The notes beneath the pieces are model-generated. The model worked only from the letters and a program-made list of their open reading frames with translations. It was not told the DNA's origin and did not search any database. Shown here one piece after another: positions 59,067-64,000 of a stretch of 64,000 nt of DNA. Position 1 is the first letter of the stretch. Each line of letters opens with the position of its first letter. The translations under genes were made by a program, and so were the position numbers. This DNA comes from Companilactobacillus heilongjiangensis (GTDB lineage Bacteria > Bacillota > Bacilli > Lactobacillales > Lactobacillaceae), in assembly GCF_000831645.3 (NCBI RefSeq), contig NZ_CP012559.1, positions 1,798,001-1,862,000 on the forward strand. The letters are read 5' to 3'.

Positions 59067-59191
59067 AGCGTCTTTTTAAATCTTTTCCATGCCCTGACTA
59101 AGTGCGTGAGATCAGACAGCAGTCCATTGGACTGTTTAACGACTGTTCTCAGAACACCTAGCAAAACGATGAGCGCTATCAAATAATACAA
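59057..59191 (-). CDS. Small hydrophobic/basic peptide, candidate type I toxin
   Basis: A 44-residue peptide: hydrophobic MYYLIALIVLLGVLRTVV, then SNGLLSDLTHLVRAW and a basic end KRFKKTLKK. A single membrane helix with charged tail is the typical form of type I toxins such as Fst. It starts on TTG with GAAAGGA seven bases before; a stop lies just upstream in frame. The stop codon is inside the bidirectional terminator shared with sRNA unit 3. Its own promoter would be TTGCTA (59313-59318), 17 bases, CATACT (59290-59295). Confidence 0.5.
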   Translation of the reverse strand: MYYLIALIVLLGVLRTVVKQSNGLLSDLTHLVRAWKRFKKTLKK

Positions 59192-59275
59192 CAGCTAATC
59201 CTTTCTTCCATAAGTTATTAACTATGTTTCCATAGCTTTCACCTCGCTTTACTTGGAATTAGCTACCACCTTCGA

Positions 59276-59318
59276 CAAGTTGCAACCACAGTATGCTGGT
59301 TATTACATTTCCTAGCAA
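59276..59318 (-). promoter_or_regulatory. Promoter and 5' leader repeat of the peptide gene
   Basis: On the minus strand TTGCTA and CATACT are 17 bases apart. The predicted transcript starts with TGGTTGCAACTTG (59276-59288), complementary to the sRNA segment CAAGTTAGTCAACCA apart from a 2-base insertion. Direct repeats placed this way let the two RNAs pair at the 5' end, as in the par/Fst locus. Confidence 0.5.
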
Positions 59319-59431
59319 CAAAATATGGCTGATATATTTCATTATTATGCAGTACTTTTAATCATAAATTTACTGCCAAAATATGTTCCTATTTTATTGC
59401 TGTTCTCAAACTCACCTGATACAATATCTTT

Positions 59432-59555
59432 GTATTAAAAGGACGACAGACCCATACAGAGGGCCTGCCGCCACAACTCCACGAAAGTGGTAGCAAGTTA
59501 GTCAACCAAAAAGTAAGCCAATTGACCGGGTAAGTCTAAGATGGCTTATTTTTTT
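59432..59555 (+). ncRNA. Small RNA, array unit 4
   Basis: Promoter TTGCTG-17-TACAAT at 59397-59425; hairpin CCAC-GAAA-GTGG; CAAGTTAGTCAACCA at 59494-59508; terminator GTAAGCCA with TGGCTTAT and seven T. The facing strand has no intact peptide frame. Confidence 0.7.
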
Positions 59556-59623
59556 GCGTCTTTTTAAGTATCTTCCCATAATAAATACCTAAACTTTAAA
59601 ATAAAACAGTCCATCACAAAAAC

Positions 59624-59809
59624 TAGCCTCCGGCTGACGGGGAAAAACAGTCTGCAATGAAGGTGGCGTTATGGCTTTAGCCATTACACCACGGGACGAG
59701 TTTTGAAATTCGCGTACTTTGCGAAGTTCAAAATCGAGGTTCGAGACCGCTCTCTGGCTCGGACCGGTCCCCATAGCAGAACTGTTTTTCCCCGGCAACC
59801 GGAGGCGGC
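59624..59809 (+). repeat. Cloverleaf repeat, copy 15
   Basis: Arms CTGACGGGGAAAAACAGT and ACTGTTTTTCCCCGGCAACC pair imperfectly; first hairpin TTATGGCT with AGCCATTA, middle TTTTGAAATTCGC with GCGAAGTTCAAAA. The left tip reads GCCTCCGG rather than the usual CCGGAGG. GGCGGC faces the MMPL gene. It is 27 kb from the nearest full copy. Confidence 0.82.
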
Positions 59810-59824
59810 AAACCCAAAAGCAAA

Positions 59825-59865
59825 AATAGCTTGCTTCATCCCTCAAAAGATGAAACAAGCTATTA
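59825..59865 (-). terminator. Terminator of the MMPL exporter gene
   Basis: AATAGCTTG and TTCATC pair with GATGAA and CAAGCTATT; on the minus strand TTTTTGCTTTT follows. It lies between the gene's stop and repeat copy 15. Confidence 0.82.
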
Positions 59866-59870
59866 TTTTT

Positions 59871-62800
59871 TTATTCTTTAGAATCAGCCTCAGCTGCTTC
59901 TTTATTTTCTTTAGGTTTTTTAACTTTAACCATCCGTTTATTATGCCAAGTCGTCAAACTTATCAAAGCTGACAAGGTCAATGGCAAGATAATAACCAAG
60001 ATTATTAAACCAAAGATAACGCCTAATGCAACTTGAATCAAAGTTGTAACGCCTGATGGCATCAAAGCTGCGAACGTACCACTCAAAATGATTGCCGCCG
60101 AAATGACAACTGTTCCGATTGATGTTGCCGCATTTAGCATCTTGTCTTTCAAATCCGGCATTGGTTCATCTTTAAACCTGATCATCAAGAAGATACTGTA
60201 ATCAACACCTAACGCCATCAACATGATAAATGTAAAGAACGGCGTATTCCAACTCAACATATTGTCGCCAAGCACTAGTCTTGAGAAGATTCTGGTGATA
60301 CCGAGTGAAACTTCATATGCTAACAACAAAGTCCCGATAATCGTCAATGGTTGCAAAATTGATTCAGTTACAACTATTAATGCAATTCCGATACCAATAG
60401 TCATAATTGTAGCTGTCCGACCAAAGTCACCGTTAGCAAGTGTTCTCAAATCATTATTCTGAGAAGTTTGTCCACCGACTGCTACCTTTGCATGCTTGAG
60501 TGGACCATGCTTTAATTTGGCTTTCATATCAGATTGAATCGTCTTCAATTCTTTCGAAGTGGTATCACTATTAGGATCACCCTTGAACACAATAGTTAAT
60601 GAAGCAATCTTTCGATTATCATTCATGTATGCATCAAGTGCTGGCTTAAAGGCTTTACTCTTAATCGTATCTTTTGGTAGATAGAACGTATCGCCAACGT
60701 ATGATGTCCGCAATCCATCCAAGTAAGTCTTCATTGTCGTGTTACCTTTTGCCAAAGTATCTAAACCATCATTAGCTGAAGTTAAGCCAGATTCGAGTTC
60801 AGTAACTTGAGCTGACATTTGTTTCAATTGTGTATTCATTTGTTGAACGCCACTATTGACTGTCGCTGTTCCACTGGCAACACTTTGACCACCAGAAGTT
60901 AAGGTTGAACTGGTTGAAGCTAATCTATTAGTTCCACTGGCTAATGTTGACATGCCTGAAGTCAAACTAGGCATAGAACCTGATAATTGAGAAATACCTG
61001 ATGAAAGCGCCGTTGATCCAGCACTCAATTGACTGATTGAACTTTGTAATTGAGAAATCTCACCAGCTGCTGCTGTCGTATTTTGTCCAGAAGCCTGCAT
61101 CAAAGTTAATAATTGTGTAGCTTGACCTGACAAAGCACTAACTTGCGACTGCAACTGTGACATACCAGATGCAAGTTGTGTGGAACTGCTATTCAATGTG
61201 GAAACACCACTTGTCAAAGTTGGCAATTGGCTATTGGCACTCTGAACGCCACTGTTGATACTCGAGACACCAGAAGTATATTCATTAATACCGCTGGATA
61301 ATTGTTGAGCACCACTTTGTAACTCACTCGTACCATTGGCTAACTGTTGAACTTGAGCAGTACTGCCACTAATATTGGCACTCTGCAATTGGGAACTAGC
61401 AGAACTCAAACCTGATTTGATTTTCCCTAGTCCCTTAGTCGAAGTCGTCAAACCGTTGGTAATAGTTAGTAATTGATTCTTGAGATACATACTCTTAATT
61501 TTATTGCCACCAGGTTCAGTCGCGGAAGTGACCGTCTTAACACCTGGTTCTTTTTGTAAATAAGTTGTCAAGTCATCAATGGCAGCCAATTTAGCTTGGG
61601 AAGTCATCTTGGAATTATCCTCAATTTCGACCGTTGCTGGAGCTGACATACCTTTACTGAAGTGCTTTTGAATAATCTGATAACCGGCTTTTGCTTGATA
61701 ACTATCTGGCACTTCGTCAGCGTTATTAAAATTCAAAGTTGAATTCTGGTTGATGAAAAATGGCACTGCACAGACAGCAATGATACCAAGCATGACAACC
61801 GGATATGCTAAGGCTGATCTTGATAAGCCATACCAAATCCGACTCTTGCCACCACCAGCACTGACTTTGCTAGGCCAAAACATTTTCTCACCTAACGTTT
61901 GCATAAAGAACATGTTGAGCGTCAACAAAACTGCGAGTAGCACCAAAATACCAATGGCGACACCAACGGCACTTTGATAGAACGAAAACTTAGCTAAAGC
62001 AAGGACTGAGAATCCGATGAAGACTGACAAGCCACTGTAAAGAATCGTCCGTCCACCGTGAATTTGGGCATCATGTGAAGCCTCTTTAGCCGAAAGTCCC
62101 CGCGCCAACGCTCCTTTGAAGTAGTTATAAAGTAAAATATTGTAATCCGTACCAATACCAAACAACACTACGACCAAGAAAACTTGAGTAAAGTTGGAAA
62201 TTGGAAAGTTAACTTTTTGTGCAAGATTCATAACGATACTCAATGAAGTAACAAACGCTACCCCAACGTTAAGTAAGGAAATCAGTGGCACGATTGGCGA
62301 ACGGAAGACAATGATCAAAACGATGAAAATGAAAATCACCGCAATAACTTCAGTCTTTTGAATCCCCTTTTCAGTTACAGTTGAAAAGGCATCATTTAAC
62401 GCATCGACACCAGTCACATAAGTATGAATCCCAGAAACATCCAATTGTTTCTGCAATTCTTTGACCTGCTGCCCAACGTAATTGTTCTTCTTAACAGTTA
62501 CCTGAGCTAGTTGCGTCGTCTTATCCTTAGCAATCAGCTGCTTTTTAGTTTCAGCATTATCGCTGGGACCCATGACATTCTTAATCTTGAGTAATTTCTT
62601 ATTATCCAATTCATTTAATTTGTCATCTATTCTGTCTGACTGCGATGACGAAAGTTTGCCACCACTGTCATTCTTGAAAACGACTGTATAAGTTCGAACT
62701 GCCTTATTACCATTGGCTTTCTTTTCAATATTGGAAGCCTTCTGACTTTCGGCATAACTAGGTAAAGTGAAATTTCCCTTATTTCTGACCAGCTGCGATA

Positions 62801-62885
62801 CATTAGGCATAGCCACAAGTGCAACGACGACCACAATGATCCAACCAATCAAAGCTGCAATATATCTGCTCAGCTTCTTTTGCAT
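59871..62885 (-). CDS. MMPL/RND-family exporter
   Basis: A 1004-residue transporter of the MMPL class with two halves. Each has one helix, a large extracellular domain and a block of five to six helices (about 180-365 and 810-970). GTDYNILLYNYFKGAL and GVDYSIFLMIRFKDE hold the Asp-Tyr of the proton relay. Between the halves an unusual stretch (about 470-690) rich in Ser, Gly, Leu and Gln with LxSGxxxLxSG repeats resembles YhgE/Pip-type coiled regions and may form a long helical stalk. The C-terminus is acidic and basic. It is divergent from a TetR regulator. Export of a lipid or drug is likely. Confidence 0.88.
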   Translation of the reverse strand: MQKKLSRYIAALIGWIIVVVVALVAMPNVSQLVRNKGNFTLPSYAESQKASNIEKKANGNKAVRTYTVVFKNDSGGKLSSSQSDRIDDKLNELDNKKLLKIKNVMGPSDNAETKKQLIAKDKTTQLAQVTVKKNNYVGQQVKELQKQLDVSGIHTYVTGVDALNDAFSTVTEKGIQKTEVIAVIFIFIVLIIVFRSPIVPLISLLNVGVAFVTSLSIVMNLAQKVNFPISNFTQVFLVVVLFGIGTDYNILLYNYFKGALARGLSAKEASHDAQIHGGRTILYSGLSVFIGFSVLALAKFSFYQSAVGVAIGILVLLAVLLTLNMFFMQTLGEKMFWPSKVSAGGGKSRIWYGLSRSALAYPVVMLGIIAVCAVPFFINQNSTLNFNNADEVPDSYQAKAGYQIIQKHFSKGMSAPATVEIEDNSKMTSQAKLAAIDDLTTYLQKEPGVKTVTSATEPGGNKIKSMYLKNQLLTITNGLTTSTKGLGKIKSGLSSASSQLQSANISGSTAQVQQLANGTSELQSGAQQLSSGINEYTSGVSSINSGVQSANSQLPTLTSGVSTLNSSSTQLASGMSQLQSQVSALSGQATQLLTLMQASGQNTTAAAGEISQLQSSISQLSAGSTALSSGISQLSGSMPSLTSGMSTLASGTNRLASTSSTLTSGGQSVASGTATVNSGVQQMNTQLKQMSAQVTELESGLTSANDGLDTLAKGNTTMKTYLDGLRTSYVGDTFYLPKDTIKSKAFKPALDAYMNDNRKIASLTIVFKGDPNSDTTSKELKTIQSDMKAKLKHGPLKHAKVAVGGQTSQNNDLRTLANGDFGRTATIMTIGIGIALIVVTESILQPLTIIGTLLLAYEVSLGITRIFSRLVLGDNMLSWNTPFFTFIMLMALGVDYSIFLMIRFKDEPMPDLKDKMLNAATSIGTVVISAAIILSGTFAALMPSGVTTLIQVALGVIFGLIILVIILPLTLSALISLTTWHNKRMVKVKKPKENKEAAEADSKE

Positions 62886-63140
62886 AACTCTATCTCCTTA
62901 CATGAATATCACATAATTACTTTCTGAAAATACTGTGACAATCATAAATTTAATGAATTATTTATACAAGAGACAATTTCTGTATATCAGCCTATATTTA
63001 GACATATATTTGAATATGCAAAATATTGGACACATAATATTTTAAGTAAAGCGGTTACACTATGCTAGAATATTGTTAAGGTTTCCGGTAGTCAGAAAGT
63101 ATTTTCTAACTATATATATGTTTTTGGGGAGAATTATAAA
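62886..63140. other. Divergent promoter region of MMPL gene and tetR
   Basis: AT-rich; holds the palindrome at 63089-63112 and presumably both promoters. No small gene seen. Confidence 0.5.
63089..63112. promoter_or_regulatory. Probable TetR operator
   Basis: TAGTCAGAAA and TTTCTAACTA form an inverted repeat matching at 9 of 10 positions, 30 bases upstream of the tetR ATG. Likely target of the adjacent regulator, controlling itself and the exporter. Confidence 0.6.
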
Positions 63141-63716
63141 ATGAAGATTGATGTCACTAACCACCTGACACTTGGTGCTAAACGTACGCTCAAAGCCTTT
63201 CGAGTTGCTATGTTTGAATCCTTGGCAGAACAAGAATTTGATAAGATAACTGTTAACGATATTTGCCAAAAGAGTGAATACCCTCGGGCCACTTTCTATA
63301 ATTATTTCGATGATAAACTGGATCTATTGGAATATCTCTGGTCATACATCGGTCGTGATATCTTGAAACAACTTCCAAGTGTCGCTAAAAATGAAGATGG
63401 TTTGATTGAAACATTTAATTTGTTACTGGATTTCTTCCATGAACATATTCCACTATTGGAAAAAATCAAACTAAACAATGGCGTTGATTCGCATCTTTGG
63501 CATAATACCTCGCATTATTTGAAACATGAGGCTAATAGAATTATTGTGGAAAACGCCTTGCCCAGTACATCTGAACGTGTGCCTGCTAAATTGTTAGCTC
63601 GATTTTATAGTGATTTGATTGTTGTGATGTTGGAATGGTGCTTGTTCGAACAGCCTGATATTAGTAAAGTTGAGGCTGACCAGTACTTAACTACGCTGTT
63701 GCATGGTGGATTATAA
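63141..63716 (+). CDS. TetR-family transcriptional regulator of the exporter
   Basis: A 191-residue regulator. The N-terminal HTH reads AMFESLAEQEFDKITVNDICQKSEYPRATFYNYFDDKLDLLEYLW (about 22-68), the TetR pattern, with a ligand-binding C-terminal half like the TetR_C group seen in Lactobacillales (SDLIVVMLEWCLF). GGGGAGA precedes the ATG. It is divergent from the MMPL gene, the usual layout for a local repressor of a drug or lipid exporter. Confidence 0.88.
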   Translation: MKIDVTNHLTLGAKRTLKAFRVAMFESLAEQEFDKITVNDICQKSEYPRATFYNYFDDKLDLLEYLWSYIGRDILKQLPSVAKNEDGLIETFNLLLDFFHEHIPLLEKIKLNNGVDSHLWHNTSHYLKHEANRIIVENALPSTSERVPAKLLARFYSDLIVVMLEWCLFEQPDISKVEADQYLTTLLHGGL

Positions 63717-63727
63717 TTTGGGATTTA

Positions 63728-63758
63728 AAAAGAGACTTGCAAAATTGCAAGTCTCTTT
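63728..63758. terminator. Bidirectional terminator
   Basis: AAAGAGACTTGCAA pairs perfectly with TTGCAAGTCTCTTT. It serves tetR and the converging gene at 63782. Confidence 0.85.
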
Positions 63759-63781
63759 ATTTCGTGAACAATAATTAATTG

Positions 63782-64000
63782 CTACAACGTCAAAAATACC
63801 AGTAAAGCTATAAACAAAAATAAAAATGATGGTAATAAATATTTACCGCCTTTCAATGCAAGTTGATTAGCATTTATAAACTTTGAAAGCTTTTCCTGAA
63901 CTTCTGGATCAGAAACCTTCTTCAAAGAATTTTGAGTTTCTAACTTTGTTTCCAAAACACGACGATAAAAAATCATTATCAAGATATCTGCCACTATTCC
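63782..64000 (-). CDS. Partial membrane protein (C-terminal part, runs off the window)
   Basis: The frame is open to the window edge and encodes about 70 residues: IVADILIMIFYRRVLETKLE, a polar helix LKKVSDPEVQEKLSKFINANQLA and a C-terminal hydrophobic helix KYLLPSFLFLFIALLVFLTL. The beginning is probably outside the window; a start at GTG 63994 or ATG 63976 would give a very short protein. No family recognised. Confidence 0.55.
   Translation of the reverse strand, partial: GIVADILIMIFYRRVLETKLETQNSLKKVSDPEVQEKLSKFINANQLALKGGKYLLPSFLFLFIALLVFLTL

Overview
The window looks like chromosome from a low-GC Gram-positive bacterium of the Lactobacillaceae, most plausibly a Companilactobacillus-like species (inference). 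The clues are a B12-dependent class II ribonucleotide reductase of the Lactobacillus leichmannii type, several secreted proteins ending in S-layer-type (SLAP) wall-binding repeats, BspA/WxL surface proteins, CopY/CopB copper resistance, and an Spx-MecA-SpxH proteolysis set. I saw no rRNA, tRNA, CRISPR array, prophage or insertion sequence. One group II intron is present.

Layout. 0-9 kb: uppP, cutC, then a minus-strand operon relQ-nadK-rluD-mgtE divergent from spxH, with coiA convergent to spxH. 9-19 kb: a small paralogue pair, a yefM-yoeB toxin-antitoxin pair, mecA, two tandem BspA/WxL surface proteins plus the decayed end of a third, spx, and a metallo-beta-lactamase-fold hydrolase. Genes 2.5-18 kb keep the Bacillus spx-mecA-coiA-yjbH-yjbMNO neighbourhood, interrupted by accessory DNA. 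19-29 kb: a BceAB/BceRS-type peptide-resistance module, an ABC exporter operon with its own TetR regulator, and two antitoxins without toxins. 29-35 kb: copY-copB with two cop boxes, and nrdJ with two NrdR boxes laid over its promoter. 35-44 kb: secreted SLAP proteins, an HTH-TPR regulator, a 20-23 residue peptide gene translationally coupled to an AgrC-like kinase and a LytTR regulator, a glucosaminidase, a membrane glycosyltransferase and an amidase. 44-46 kb: the group II intron. 46-53 kb: an AT-rich operon of a three-gene ABC transporter plus folB-folK-folE-folC-folP and a Nudix hydrolase, preceded by a ZTP riboswitch. 54-58 kb: a MucBP/SLAP surface protein, an MFS transporter and a lipoprotein gene pair. 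58.3-59.6 kb: four repeated small-RNA genes, one facing a small hydrophobic peptide gene. 59.9-64 kb: an MMPL exporter, its divergent TetR regulator and a partial membrane-protein gene.

Three things stand out. First, fifteen copies (plus one fragment) of a roughly 180-bp intergenic element fold as a long outer stem closing three hairpins. The stem sequences differ between copies but stay complementary within each copy, and the same end of the element always points at the nearest gene. Second, the small-RNA array at 58.4-59.6 kb has promoters, terminators and one convergent 44-residue membrane-peptide gene, laid out like an Fst/par type I toxin-antitoxin locus. Third, a ZTP riboswitch places an uncharacterised ABC transporter in the same regulon as folate synthesis. 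I also note three genes that seem to start on AUU, and a quorum-sensing-like locus that has a coupled peptide but no processing enzyme. All functions come from motif and family recognition by eye; no database search was run.
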